The notes beneath the pieces are model-generated. The model was given only the letters and a program-made list of their open reading frames with translations. It was not told the origin of the DNA and made no database searches. This document shows positions 36,801 through 50,105 of a stretch of DNA of 64,000 bases, one piece after another; the first letter of the stretch is position 1; each line of letters opens with the position of its first letter. The stretch comes from Apteryx mantelli (taxonomy: Eukaryota > Chordata > Aves > Apterygiformes > Apterygidae). Location: positions 25,325,207 through 25,389,206 of the forward strand of contig NC_089983.1 of NCBI RefSeq assembly GCF_036417845.1, given 5' to 3'. Made by a program: the position numbers and the translations under genes.

Positions 36801-37539
36801 CAGAGCCGCCACCGCCTTGGGGGACCTCAGGCTCTTTCTTAAGGCAGCTACGGAATCCCTCCCGGGGGAGCGACCCGCTCCCCCCGGCTGGGTTCAGGGC
36901 TTTTTTCTGCCCTGCCGGGGTGGGCTCCGTCTAACAATGAGCCATTTTCAGCGGGGCTTTCTGCGGACTGTTATTTATTTGGCGGTCAGAGTCCTAACAT
37001 GCTCTGCGTGTTTGAAGCACTGGGCTCACGCTATTCAGCAATCCCAGGTTTGCAAATCTATGAGCAGTGCTCCTGCACCGTGTGTGCTGCTCGCAGCCGG
37101 CCATCCACTCTCTAGCAGTTTTGTTCCCTAGGAATGGTCTGTCGGGCGGGGGGGAATGAGAGATGGATGGAAAAGGAAATTTAGAAAACTCACCACACTT
37201 ATGTTTTTTCTTGAATTTTGACCTTAACTGTGTGTGTAGGATCTTCGGATTCCTTTGGATAATCCGTGGGCACGGACCTGCAACAAAAGTGAAAACTCTT
37301 AGCGGAAGCTGTTTTGTTTTAGACTTTCTTCCTTAGGACTTTGTTAACAAACGCACGTCTTGTGCGAAGCCTCCCTGCGCCTCTAAGCCCACGTCAGATC
37401 TTTTACCAGACAAAGGGCAGATGGCTCCTCTGGATTTATTAATAACGCTTCGGGAGGGAGGGGAGCAAAGAAACTAACACACTAACCCCCAAACAGCAAC
37501 TGCCTCCGCAACGGCAAGGAGCAAGGGGAGCCCGTGCCG

Positions 37540-37750
37540 TTTTCTCCGAGGATGCCGCGGCCTGGCCCGCAGAGAGCGCGGAGGGCCCCGCGCCCGGCCG
37601 CGGAGCGCGGCGGCTGCAGCGCTCAGCCGGCGCGGGAGGCGGCGGCGCCGGGGCAAGGAGCGGCGCAGCGCCCGCCGGTGCGGCCGCGCCGGGCTTGTCC
37701 GCGCTGCCCCCCGCGCCGCCGGCCCGGCCTGGGGAGAGCTCCAGGGCCGC
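37540..37750. promoter_or_regulatory. Small CpG island
   Basis: A CpG-dense patch about 4.3 kb upstream of the HOXD3 ATG, with no gene assigned. It may mark a HOXD3 alternative promoter or an antisense transcript. Confidence 0.4.
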
Positions 37751-38959
37751 GGAGCCAGCGCTGGCTCTCCTCTTCCCTCCCGCCTCCCAGTTTAGATAGA
37801 GAGAAAGATAAGCTAGGAAACTCCAGCGCCGTAAATACGCCGCAAATATTTGTGGCTTGAGATGAGCATTTTGCATTTGGATGTGTAAGGTGTCGACTCA
37901 GGACTCTGAAAACATTAAGAGTGCCAGAAAATCCCCCACAAAGAAGCCCAGGTCATTATAAAGACGATATCTAGCAACCGTAAGCCTTTGAAATGACCTT
38001 TGGCTTGTATAGCAATAACTCACCACTTAATGAACAACCAACGGAAGCGCCTCCAATAGCTCACAACACAACAGAGCTTACAACTTTCCACCAAGTCTTC
38101 TCTCCCTGTCCAAACCCGGTAGGATGCAGCATTCCCCCTCCAAATCACCTTAATTTATGCCGCCAAGCAGGAGTTAGGGAAGTGGAGCTTCATGATTACA
38201 CACGGTGCTCGCTCAGGTTCTTGGCCCGGGCCTGTCTCGGTAACGTCTTATATAATATATTCACGTGGGCGTACGTCAACTTTAAGTGCTTTATTTTTTT
38301 AAACAGAGTTCATTAGAAATAGCACTTCACAGTGTGCAAGAAGAAAGCGTAAGTTGGGTTGCACCTTAGCCCCTGAGCGGAGAGATCATAATATTGCAAA
38401 GCGAGTCATTGTTATCCGCTGTTGATTAACATGGTAAGTTTTCATTTTGTGTCTAATTAATTATCGACTTCACATGCCTTTCCGAAGCAGCTCCTCAGCC
38501 TCACAAGCAATAGCTCCTTGCTCTAGACATGCTTTACTTGGCGAGAGGTTGCGCAGATTCCTAAATTGCGATGGCCACCAGAGTAACCCCCAAAGTTTGT
38601 AGTTCGAAAGCTGAGAGTCTCAAACACGTTGCTTTTGCACTCTGCTCCTAGCACTTCTCTATCAGAACCGGCCTCGGAGAAAAAGTTGCCAGAGCTAAAC
38701 CCAGGGAAACCTTTAGAATTATTCAGGCGTAGGCCCAATATAGGTATTATTGAAATTTTAGGTGAAGTTATAAGTGAGTGCTTCCATCGAGCCAAATGAA
38801 ATGCTGCTTGCAGTAATTGGATTCAGCTGACTAACTTGGCAGGCCAGCAGCTTGGAGGCATACAGCTAAGAAAAATGTGCACTGCCTTTAAGTTCTGATC
38901 GAGCAGGGTAGCATGCAATAGGAGAGAGGGGAAAAAAAAAAGAACTTTCTCCCCTTGCC

Positions 38960-39330
38960 TCCTCACCCCGGCTCAGCGCGGGGAGCACCGGCGCCGGAGG
39001 GGCTCGCCCGGCTCCCAGGGCAGGATGCGGCCGCCCCGGCACAAAGGCCGGCTTTCCTGGGGTCTCTCCAAGAAACCCAACCCAGGAGCTCACCCGGGTT
39101 TCGCGCAGGCCACAAGCCGTTAGGAACAGATGCCTCGGATTCCCTGGGAGATCCCGGCTGGTTCCTGGAGTTTGGGTGTAAAGCAGGCGCGGAGGCTGCG
39201 CGGCCGCTGGGGCGTGTGCGCGGCCGGAGCCCGCAGCCCGCCCGCGCCCTTCCGAGCCCGGCGCGCCCTGCTGAGCGCCCCGCACCGCCGCGCTGCGCTG
39301 CGGGAAACCGCGGGCTGCAGAAACGTCGCA
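38960..39330. promoter_or_regulatory. Small CpG island
   Basis: A CpG-rich patch between AT-rich flanks, with no recognisable coding content. Confidence 0.4.
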
Positions 39331-40359
39331 TCCTGCTCCAGCAGCCAGTGCCACTCCAAGACGTGAGAATACCGGGAATACCAGCAGGAAAACAACTCGG
39401 GGAGGAAAACAACAGCGACCGGGGAACACGAACGCGAGGAGAGGGAAAACGTACTAGAAGGCACTTGGCAGGAACATTTAGGAAACCATACGTAGGGGCT
39501 ACATTACCAAAGAGCCTACTTTAAATCGCACTTTACAAATCAACACGGGTACCCCCTGCCCGGCTATCCCCGGCAACGAATTAATGTGATGCTCAATCTT
39601 ACTTTGGCAATGGTAGCATCTAGCAAAGTTCTCTCTCCCTCTTTTATTTGCTTAATTGTAATTCCCTTCCTGAAACCACAGAAAATTTGGGATGAGGATA
39701 GGCACAAACATCTCTTCCTAGCCTTTTGGAAGGAGATCACTTTTTATTCAAAGAGCATAATAAATAGCAGATATATCTTAAAATGTTCAAGAAGGTGAAG
39801 ATTATTCCATGCATTTGTAGCCGTTGTGGTCAGAGATTACAAACAAATTCCAGACAGTCTCTGAGTAAAGGCGATAATGCAGCCCCTGTGGTTAAAGGTC
39901 CCATTTTGTCATGCAGTTGCTTACCTGTGTATCAATTTATCATAAACCTGGGCTCCTCACTTTTCAGGATCTGCGCTTGCAGTTCTTAGAATAAATCCTT
40001 CACCCTTTGTCTGCAGACAATACTGTCCTAAACCTGATCTTGCAGTTTTACAGACATTTCCATACACCAGAATTCCCGATAGAATGAAAACAGGCTCAGG
40101 CTCAACTACCAATAAAAAAGGAGAGTGGAAATCGGAATTTGTTGGGTTTCAAAAAAAAAAATCAACACACAACCCTTTAGCCATCAACCTCCTGGAATCA
40201 AAGGCAGCAATTGGCCGGCTCTTGTTTTGTTTTGTTTTTAAATCGTGCGGCCATTGATGAATTTTGGGGAAGAGCAGGAGAAACCCCTTTATAATCAGAA
40301 ATACAGGCACTGCCTTAAAATAGAGGCATATTTGTCCACGTGATCCCAGGAACGGCTCG

Positions 40360-40610
40360 CCGGGGCTGAGGCTGGCGCGCTCCCCGCGGCCGCCCGCCCG
40401 CGCCCGGCGCTCCGCACCCGCGCTGCGCACCCCGCGCTGCGCCCCGGCCGGGCCGCGGGCGAGCTGCCGGCTCTGCGCGGGTCTCCGCCGGCCCTCCCGA
40501 AGCGCTCCCCCCCCGGGCCGCCGCCGCAGCCCTCGGCGGCCGGCCCCCACTTACGCACCCCGCGGGGCTGGCGGAGCCGCGCTGCACCCGCCGGCGGCCA
40601 CTCCAGCGCC
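40360..40610. promoter_or_regulatory. Small CpG island with nearby E-box
   Basis: A CpG-rich patch. Just to its left are CCACGTGATC (E-box, near 40336) and CCATTGATGAAT (contains TGATGAAT, a HOX-PBX-type core, near 40251). No gene is visible. Confidence 0.4.
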
Positions 40611-42589
40611 GGGGAGAGGTGGATTCCGCGGGATATTTCCAGGCAGAGAAGGAGGAGGTATTTGGGGCTGGCTGCAACCGAAAGTCTGCTCCAGGGGTAA
40701 CTCCGCAGCAATTCTCATCTGACGGCAACGTGCTAGGGCTTATTGGAGTACACGATTTTTTATTTTCTCCTTCTCCGCACTGGGAAAATGCAGGGCAGCT
40801 GGGACTAGCCCTATCTGGAGGCTAAAGAAGCCTTAGGAAAAAAAAGACTCATGACATTTGTGTGTGTGTGTGTGTCTGCTCTGAGCCTGCCTCGCCTCCC
40901 TGTGCATATGAAGACACTGAACAAACCCGATGTATATCCGTCATGTATGCACACAAAGATCCCCAACAATTCCAGCTCGGCAAAAATTAATATTAGCTCC
41001 TCTGTTTGATTTTCTAACATATCTGTAGCTATAAATACACCACACCTAATCTAACATCTGCTATGATTTCATTACCATCCAAAGCATGGGGATCTGACAG
41101 TAACGTATTACCTTACAATACTAACCATAAGTGCATTGTAACATTTATCTAAATTACATTGCTTTTCCTGACTTTGCAAACCAGTTATAAGAAGATTGGA
41201 GTCCAGTGATGGAAGCATAAGTTCAATGTAAATTATTGTGTACGGCTTCAGATTTATAATCCTATATTTCTTGGAAATGATGTACTTAAATCTCGCCTCA
41301 AGTAAGAGGTAATGGTTCTTTATATCCTTTTCCGTCAGCCATATATTTCGGCGTCTGTGTACTTTTGCAGAGATAGCTCTGTGCTCATACAGAGGCTCGT
41401 GTGTCTGTGTGTACATACACAAATCCATGAACGCACACAGTGTATTGTGTATCCTTGTGTATATATACACACAAAGCTGAAAATAGTTCTGACCAGTGTT
41501 AAGACATTTTGAATGATGAAGAGGTCTTCTGCTCCTTATTTAAAAGTGAGAGTGAAAAGTTCGGCACCGGTCGAGCAAAGAGCGCGAGGAGGACTCGGAA
41601 GCAAATGCCCATTTGGTGGGCAACTCGGAAACCTCCGGGAAAAAGTCCCACACCCGTTAGGTGGCTGCTAGAAGAATAAAACGTGATTTAAAAATAAAGG
41701 ATGGCAGAGAGAAAAGAGCACCTTCGCCACCGCCACCAGAATTAAGACATCGTAAAGGGGACTGAAAAAGTATTAAGGAAATGTTACTCCTTTGCGCTAG
41801 TGGGACTCCAGCTTTGCGTGAATTTGTCTCCAGTAAAGGATCTAAGACTTCTTCAATCGCAGCATATGTTCATAGAGCAATAAAACAGAAAGATTTACAG
41901 TCTCCGCCCGCCCCCCAGCAGCCTCGCACCCTTTCAGGAATTACTTATGATGATTTATAACAACAACTCCGGCAATTGTCAAACTGATAAAATAGCCCGG
42001 GCTATATGCAGGAATAAACGCTCTTATGAAAGGGCTTCAATTTATGTTCGGGTCCATTTTACTGCGTGTTTTGCTGGAGTTTGGTTTCTTTCCCGGACCA
42101 ACAGGATAATATAAAACTTCATTGATAAAAATGTAAGAGTTCTTGCGAAGTAGCATATCTGTTCCTTAGTCACTACGAAAGCACATAAACATTTGTCATC
42201 TTTGAATAATTGAATTAATGTGTTATTGTTTGAATGTATAATTCATAACATAGGAAACTTTGTCTCTGTCCTGCCACCAAAACGGAAGTAATAAAAAGCT
42301 ACAGTCTGGGTTTTTTCAGAAATTACTCCAGCAAGGGATAATAAAGAATATCCTGTTTGCAGAAAGTACTTCCAGCTGACGCTGGGATTTAATAGAGAAA
42401 TCTCAGCCTTGTGGTCCATATATTATAGAGCGGGAAGAGAGTGGTTTTATATAAAAATATGCTGTCCAATTTTCCTTTTGGTTTGAACTATTGATTGCAG
42501 ACTTAAAAGGCTTCCAAGGGGTGCATCTGCCCGGGCTCCCTCTGCAGCGACTGGGGCAGAAGCCCACCGCGGCCAAGCCAGCAAATGGG

Positions 42590-43100
42590 AGCGGGGTCCG
42601 GCAGAAAGGGGCGAAAGAAGAACATGCAGCGACAGGGCGGCCTTTGTGCGAGGGCAGCAGCGCCGGGTGACGGAGGGAGCGCGCCGCGGAATTCATTAGC
42701 GCTGGGCGAAGCCGCCCCGGGTAGCATCTCGCCCCGGCTTATAGCCGTCCGTTGTGACGCGGAGGGAAAGTTACGGCCCTCGCTTGGAAAGCGTCAGGCC
42801 CTTAGCTCACCGTTCCCAGGACGGGCAGCAGATGCCCTGACAGCCGCATTGTTCCCGGCGCGGCGCGGCGCGGCGCGGTGCGGCGGCGCGGGAGCTCCCC
42901 GCTCCGCCGGGCGGGCAGCGCCGCGGAGCACCGCGCAGCGCAGCCCGCGCAGCCCGCGCAGCCCGCGCCCCCGAGCCCCCGAGCCGCGGCCAGCCGGCCT
43001 CCGCGGCGCTCCGCGCTCGCCGCTTCCCCTTCGCCGGGAAGCAAAGGTCACCGCGTGCGCCCAGCCCAGCGCCGGGCTGCTGCCGAGCCCCACATCAGGA
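42590..43100. promoter_or_regulatory. CpG island with short tandem repeats
   Basis: A CpG-rich block about 4.6 kb downstream of HOXD4 containing a (GCGCG)n-type pentamer run at about 42857-42886 and three copies of GCAGCCCGC at about 42942-42970. No coding content is supported. Confidence 0.45.
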
Positions 43101-46100
43101 AGCGGCGTGCCCTATTTGTCACGCTTTTGACAGCTAAGTTCCTTAAGGTTTAAATAAGAAGGAATAAAAGTAAAAAATGTTTACATACCGAGCGTCTCTT
43201 TTTCGGCAGCTACCAAAGAGCTAGGTGTGCAGAGAGAGGGACTGCACCCTTTGTATATTATATTCTTGGGATCTCTTCAGTTTTCAAGTCTGATAGAGTC
43301 CTTTGCTTGGCAGATTAATGACGACTCCGTGTTTCTTAAGGGACGTGCTGAATTAATTATTTCGCAAATCACGTGGTCAGGACTTGTAGAAATCTATTCT
43401 TATCATCTTCCTTGCACTTTGAAATTCTGCCTGTTATGACTGTTCCTAGCAAGATTATTTTTGTCTCTAGGCTTGCAAAAAAAAAAAAAAGATCAGGGGA
43501 AAGGGCTAACAAACATGGCCGTTGGAAGCTGTGTGGCTCTGCATTGAGAGGTCCCTATTTACTGTACTGTACAGTGAGTGGTGTTTGTTATTGACTCTGC
43601 CTTTCCTCTTCATTCTTACCTTAACGACTAGTGGTGATATAATATACAGAACTGTATTGATGTATTGGTAGTAACAGGAGGAGCCATTAAACAGGAGACA
43701 GAGAAAGTATAATCACAAAATGTGTCTGAATATTTAAACTTAGTGTGTGCTTACAAATGCCCTCCCCCCCCCCCGTGCACTCCATGCATTAAGGGCACAT
43801 GCCTTATTTTGTACATTACGCTCCTTTCACAGGTACAGCAAGGTACTGTATTTTTGGACACGTGCCTTGACCACGCTTCAAGAGAGGACAAGTCCTCTGT
43901 GCCAAATACCTGTGACAAAAACAGTGCAATAGACTTCTCTCACCTAGAGGTATGTTTATTGTCTGAGGTGCTTACAAGGGGTAGGAAAAAAACAGTGTTT
44001 GCCTTAGGTCCACATGAAAGTTTAAACTAAGTTTGCCTTTTCTTGTGATCTTTCATTTGTATCAGCTGGAAAAGCGAAACTTAGTGCTCAGACAAAACTA
44101 CTCACTGCATTTTAATTTTAATTTTCCACTTCTTTGTAAATTGATTTCTTCCAGGACTCCCCTAAAAGGCACACATCTGTATGGGGATCGAGGTGACTTC
44201 AGGTGTGGCTCCCTGGCTCCTACCACACATGCATAAATCTGGGAGTCATTCTAGGAGGGCTTCTTAAATGCAAAGCAGTAGCAAATGGGTGATAGGCACT
44301 TTTAACTGCAGCCTAAATGTAAATATAGACTACAGCTTGGCCCAGAGTCACAACATTATGGCTAGGGCAATCAGCAAACCTGTTCAAAGGGACATTTGGA
44401 AGGATGCTACGCAGAGTCACTCATCTCTTAACACTGTAATGATGGGAGGGACAAGCATTTCACTGAAGACAGACCCACCTTGTAAGGACTGTTTGTTCAC
44501 GGTACAAAACAGAATCTATTTCTCTACACCTTTTATTATTTCAAATATATATGGAGGACTTACATCAAAACTACAGGCGACAATTAGTATAAATAACGTT
44601 TTAATTAATGGCAGCAAAAACATTGGTAAAGTCTATAAAAGCATCACACTTTAACAGAGATGAGAGTATTGTTGGACAATGTGATCGTTTAACAAAAGGC
44701 TTCAATACACAACGTTTTATCCATGATAAACAAAAATAAACAGCTTCCCTTCCTACACAAAATAACTCTTGAGGAGAATTAAAAATCAATAAAAATAAAC
44801 CTCAGGTTTGTTTTCCACGGGAGATAATGCCCAGTGTGTGCTTCATGGCGTTATTACACACATTCCTGACCATTCAGAGCACTGGCAGCTGGAAGCTATT
44901 TATTTATTTGGGTACTTTCTGCCTCCAGTTTACCTATTCTCAGAGCTCACAGCGTAATCACAACTATGTAAACTTACAGTGCCCCAGCCTTGCTCAAAGG
45001 GGACTTGCAGACAGGGTTGTACGAGCTGTGCCTGCTGAACCCAACACTCGTCCTGGCGATATTAACATTTCAAAAGACAATGAGACAAATTCTGCTCGCA
45101 GCTACATCCTTGTTTGACCTCAGTGGGCGGAGGAAGGAAATCTGGGAGCAGGATTTAGCCCTTTAACTTAGGTAGCGATCCCAGGCGATAAGAAACACAA
45201 AGCAAGGATTTGCTTATCCACGGACATTATTTTCCAGAATTGTACCCACTGATGACAAAGTTGGTAGCTTTCTCTCTCAAATAACATGTTTGAGCTGCTC
45301 CAAGTCAGATTATCACAGACCTTAAGTAAACAGCGGGGGTCCGTGAGGGGGATTTTCAAGAAGAGCAGCCAGAAGACTTTTCTTTTTTTTTTTTCTTTTT
45401 TTTTTTTTTTTCTCCCATGGCTTCATATGAAGAGCAAAGGCAGGGCTTTGGGCAAGTCTGGAGACGGAAGGCTGCTACTGCAAGAACTGGGTGGAACAAA
45501 ACTTGCAAACTTGTCTAAGGAATTCCCTCCTCAAGCGCTGCTGCTAACTGCTCTCCATGCCAGAGAAAGGGAAGAGTAGTTTGGGTCCAAAAGGTTAAGG
45601 GTTTAGAGGTCACTCTTCCCGGCTGAAATACAACTAATCGAATAGAAAATTTGTCCTCTGGGTGAACCTGTTCCTGCAATTTAGCCGAACTTCAGTAAAA
45701 TACCTTTTCAGCTTCTCAACGTGAAGGCGTCAGAAAAAAGACGTCTTTACTATGTATGAACTCTGTGCTTTTTGTCATAGAAACAATGATGCGAATAATG
45801 CAGGAATATCCATCTTTAATATCACGACGTGGAGATATTCAAGGATTGCCATGTGCAAGTCTGAGAACTGGGCTAACCCTAAGGAAGAACAAAGAGTTTT
45901 CTCCAGGCTCTAAAACAAAAGACCAAGTCCTGCAAGATACTTTGAGGACTTCTAGGGACGAAAAAAGGGCAGAAGTTAACCGCTGACCACAGTCGGTTTT
46001 GCCGAATACATACATTTTGAAAAGCTCGCCTTTCATTTTCGAGTTTCTGCAAGCCCAGTTTTCCTGGCGTTTCCCTGAGTGAGTTCAGAAATCAACGTGT

Positions 46101-47387
46101 CCTCAATGGGAAACGCTCAGCCTAGACCTGGGCACTTTAAAGACTCACACGTTGCTGTTTCAATCTCCTTTTAAACAAGTGGAACTTGAGCTTTCGGTCT
46201 GGGTTTCCCCTCTTTTTCCTCTTCTCTTTGATAACAGGCTCATCTAGTTAAAATGTTGAGGATCTGGTCCCTCTCCTGGGCTGCCCCGAGGGTACCAGAG
46301 CTGAGGACGGAGCCCTCGGCTCGCTCGAGCAGAGGTGCAGGGGCTGAGGGAGCTGGTTTGGCTGGGTTTGCTGCTTACAGCGTTGGCTGATTGCCCCCAA
46401 ACTTTGACACGGTGCAAACGGCAGCCACGGACAAACGCGTGGATATTAGGATATTAGCCCAGCTCTGCTCCCCTTCCAGCCTTCCACCTTCCCCGGAAAT
46501 TAACTTGCTGAGATTTCGAAGCATTTCACTGAAGTGTGGTGGTTTGTTTATAAACAATCACTGTTCTTCCAAAAAAAAAAAAAAGTAACCCAAATAACAC
46601 AAAACAACAACCCACACAGACCCTCTTTCTTTTGGACAGTAAATAAATTTTAAATCAGGTAGAAAGAATGGATTCAGCTTTGAGAAAAAATGGCTCAAAC
46701 AATAACAGCAATCGCTTTCATTTTTCACTCTGGGGTTTTCTTTTTAGTTTATTTTTCCTTTTTTTTTTTAATGAGGTATCGTTGGTTTAAACTACAGCGC
46801 AGAGCAGAGCAGACTTTGGAAACAGATTTTCAACCTTGTTAGCCCTGGATGTTACAGGATAAGGAGTAGGGACGCTTTTTCTATTCACAGAGAAGGAAAT
46901 TCAAAAAATGGGACAAGAAAGTTGTGTACGTTCAAGACAAGTAAACATTATACATGTGTTCATGAGATTGGGAAGGAGAAATACTGTATTTCAGCTCCCC
47001 TTTCCCATTTTTGGTTTGACTATTTTTCTTTTCACTTTATCTTCATTCGTCTACATAACAAATAAATAAATATGCTAACACAATCAGAACATAAAATAAC
47101 CCGTTTTCACTTAATTCCTATGCACATCTTCTGAGACGTTATGGAAATGAGCAAGTATTTTCATTACAACAAGAAAGGTAAAGCAGCACAAAAAGTACAC
47201 AAATACTAGTCTTCATTGTTAAATAAAAGACTATACTATAATTTTCCTGTCCTCAACTTGCCCAAATGCATCATCCCGAAATTGCATGGGATAAAAAGAC
47301 AATTAAAAGCAAAAATCCCAGAATAAAGCATCTAACCTTCACTTTCAAATTCAAAACTGAAACACAGGACAGTTTCATTTTCAATGA

Positions 47388-47463
47388 TTTATTACTATTA
47401 ATGGACAGAAGGTCTCCTTTAATAATTTCCCAATTCCCACTGCCTGCATGATGTTTCTTTTAT
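47388..47463 (-). terminator. HOXD4: Candidate HOXD4 polyadenylation signals
   Basis: The minus strand has AATAAA at 47463-47458, ATTAAA at 47423-47418 and AATAAA at 47393-47388. They are the first such hexamers after the HOXD4 stop codon and would give a 3' untranslated region of roughly 250-320 bases. Confidence 0.4.
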
Positions 47464-47693
47464 TTTCTTTTTTCTTTTTTTTTGTTTCTTTCTTTTTTTT
47501 AGGTTGTGCTAGTAGAGTCAAATAAAATAAAGTCCAAAGTAGCGTCATTTTGTCTCCTTTGTACAACAGTACCTTAAAGAAAGATGACAGTTTCTTGATT
47601 CTTTAGCTGCTACACGCAAATTCTGCTTGGATAATGTCAGTTATGTACAGTACTGGTCAGAATCAAAGGATGAAATGGAAAATTTCACCTCTT

Positions 47694-48810
47694 CTATAAA
47701 GTTGTCAAGTCAGTCTGATGGTCCTTGGAAACAGTCTGTAAATGTGGGTTTGAACCAGAGGAAGAAGACCTGCCCTTAGTGTTGGGCAGTTTGTGATCTT
47801 TTTTCCACTTCATTCTTCTGTTCTGAAACCAGATCTTGATCTGGCGCTCAGAGAGACACAAAGTGTGGGCTATCTCAATACGGCGGCGCCTAGTCAGGTA
47901 CCTGTTAAAATGAAATTCTTTTTCCAGTTCTAGGACTTGCTGTCTGGTGTAAGCTGTTCGGGAGCGTTTAGGTTCCCCTCCGTTGTAATTGGGATTCACT
48001 GGGAAAAAAATACGGAGAACTTTACAAATCTAATCTTGACTTTCCGGTTCGACTTTACAAAACAAAACCTTACGAGCTGCGAGCATGTGGCCAGGCTGGA
48101 TTCATCACAGTTGCTTACAATGGATGTGCTGCTTTCACCCTTATTTAATACAGGCGCTAGAGACACACCGAGCTAGGTAGGCTGGAAGCCTCTAAGAGGC
48201 TTCGAAAATGGAGTTTTCTCCTGCATAGAAAAGACCCACATGGCCAACGGCCTATTTCCTCAGCAATAAAAATTTATGACGAGTGTAATTGGCTACCTCG
48301 GTTTAAAAACCTAGTCCAGGCGCCTTGCGAGGACTCGAGCACCCATCTCTGAGGACAACCGCAAGCAGGGTAGAAGAGCAAAGTAAGAAGAGGATCCTTA
48401 CCCGAGTTAACATGGACTTTCTTCATCCAGGGATAAACTACTGCTGGCTGCTTAACTGCTGCCCCGTTTGGGGGTTTGAGGGCCGGCTGCTGGCTGCAGG
48501 CGCGGGAGGTGGGCAGCGGAGGCGGCGGACAGTGCTCTGCCGGCCCGGGGAAGGGGCCCGGGGGGCCGGACTGCTCCTGCCCGTGACCCCGCGGCTGCAC
48601 GGCGGAGCCCTGGGCATTGCTACAGCTAAAGGGCGGCTCGCTGTAGTTTGACCGTGGGTAGATTCCCTGGTGCTGGAAATCAGAGCCCTGCGAGGCACTG
48701 TAGTACTCTGAACCCTGCTCGGCTAGGTAGCTATTCTGCAAATATTCCTCGCAAGGAGGAAATTTGGGATCCACATACTTAGAGTTCACCATATACGAAC
48801 TCATGGCCAT
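47694..48810 (-). CDS. HOXD4: Homeobox protein Hox-D4, two exons
   Basis: Exon 1 is 48810-48402 (donor GTAAGG) and exon 2 is 47998-47694 (acceptor TTTCCCAG), with a 403-base intron in phase 1. The product is 237 residues. The N-terminus [20 protein letters not shown] is the group-4 signature. The hexapeptide YPWM is at about 126-129, followed by KKVHVNS across the splice junction. The homeodomain is at about 146-205 with Trp48 and Asn51 intact, and the tail ends DHQTDLTTL. The first ATG has T at -3 while the ATG two codons later has G at -3, so initiation may be shared. HOXD4 is a nuclear transcription factor for posterior hindbrain and cervical somites and is induced by retinoic acid. mir-10b lies upstream on the same strand. 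Confidence 0.97.
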
Positions 48811-48894
48811 TAATTTCTGAAGGTAGAAAATACTAATTTTTCTCGTGTTGTCTTTTTTTCTCCTTCCATAGAGCCCTCCTACTTGCTGTCAACT

Positions 48895-48935
48895 GAATAA
48901 AGTTAGGCGTGCATGTGACCGGCCCGGCCAATGGG
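48895..48935 (-). promoter_or_regulatory. HOXD4: HOXD4 proximal promoter elements
   Basis: An inverted CCAAT box (CCAAT on plus, 48928-48932) lies about 120 bases upstream of the ATG. A CTTTATT stretch at about 48901-48895 could act as a weak TATA-like element. Mammalian Hoxd4 also uses promoters further upstream, so this may be only one of several. Confidence 0.4.
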
Positions 48936-50021
48936 GAGGCAGGGAGCTGATCACCGGATTTGTGTGCAGCTCATAATTTCCACAAATTTAACTAAATAAT
49001 ATACGTGTAATCAAGTGACCCCTCTCCGGCAGGTTTTACCCTCCGAACCAGATATCAGTGTTTTAGGAACATTCATCAAGCGACAGTCGCCTGCCTGACC
49101 CTCAGGTACAGCCAGCCTTTTGTCTGGGCTGACTTCGCTAACCTCTTATGCCCTTCCGTTTAATTTACCGGCCAGAATCTCCACCGGGGTTTGTTACGTT
49201 GGTTAAAATAAAATATCGAAAGAAATAAAGAGCGAGGAGCTGAAGTAGGTTTAAAAGGGAGGAAACTGATAAGGAGGCAAGAAAAAGAAAAGACATCAAA
49301 GAAGAGGGTAATATGATGTACAATAGATCTGTCCTGTCTTTGTCTCGCAGAGGTCATCCAAAAGTTACCAGAATTTAGTTCTGCTGAATAAAATTAGGCA
49401 ATCAGTAACTTCTCATTCACTTTGCAAGCCTCAATATATACGTGTGTTTACGTATACACAGACACACACACACATATATAAGTATATACATATATGTGTA
49501 TAAAATCACACAGATAACAAGAAACTGTTCACTTTTAACCACTAAAGTTCAGTCAATTGAACTGGAGATGTCATTTAATTATGTTTAAAATATCACAGGT
49601 TTAATGAGATAAATTCAGTCTTCATTCATCAATATCATTCCTGGAGCACAAGTAAATACATTCCAATGAGTCGAATGCTGCTTTTGCTGCTGTCGTAAAT
49701 ATTTTGATGAGATCTGAACACTTGACTGGAAAATTTTGCTAACGTCTGGCATATCTAGCTAATTTATAAGTATCTTTTTAAAGATTTATGCATTGGTTTT
49801 TTTTTCTTTCCAGAAAATTTGTATCTCTTGTGAGATTAACTGTTTAAATTCACAGTCTATTAATGGCAGTTACGATTGAACGACAAATGAAATTTAAAGA
49901 AACCTTTCAATGTATAGTAAATATGAGAGAGGCAGCAAAACTTTTAGAATTTCTCAATACTCAACATGCACGTGTATTTTGATTCCGTCAGTATTTAAAC
50001 TTCTAACCATTTGCAGAAAGG
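48936..50021. other. HOXD4 to mir-10b interval
   Basis: AT-rich sequence upstream of HOXD4, with no coding content. It contains an alternating purine-pyrimidine stretch (TACGTATACA, CACACACA, TATATACATATATG) at about 49436-49502. In mammals the matching interval is transcribed as 5' leader of HOXD4 and the mir-10b primary transcript. Confidence 0.5.
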
Positions 50022-50044
50022 TGAAGTTTTTGCATCGACCATAT

Positions 50045-50066
50045 ATTCCCCTAGAATCGAATCTGT
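50045..50066 (-). ncRNA. MIR10B: miR-10b-3p arm
   Basis: A 22-base stretch on the 3' arm that pairs with the 5p product with a short overhang, as expected for Drosha/Dicer processing. Confidence 0.85.
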
Positions 50067-50082
50067 GACTATATGAATACCA

Positions 50083-50105
50083 CACAAATTCGGTTCTACA
50101 GGGTA
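50083..50105 (-). ncRNA. MIR10B: Mature miR-10b-5p
   Basis: This 23-base product lies on the 5' arm of the hairpin with seed ACCCTGT. The final bases (TTTGTG) distinguish it only weakly from miR-10a, but the HOXD4 position fixes the identity as miR-10b. Confidence 0.95.

Larger units (their letters stand above)
34221..47693. other. HOXD3-HOXD4 intergenic spacer
   Basis: No protein-coding gene is supported. The spacer alternates AT-rich stretches with small CpG islands near 36.0-36.15, 36.42-36.8, 37.54-37.75, 38.96-39.33, 40.36-40.61 and 42.59-43.1 kb. In mammals HOXD3 has distal promoters and non-coding 5' exons in this interval, so some islands may be HOXD3 promoters. Homeodomain-like cores are frequent, for example TTTATAACA and CTTATGAAA near 41.95-42.05 kb. 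Confidence 0.55.

Noticed and set aside
36192-36812. A 206-codon minus-strand frame ending in AT-rich sequence
   Set aside because: No family resemblance. The conserved-looking part is better explained as regulatory or untranslated HOXD3 leader sequence.
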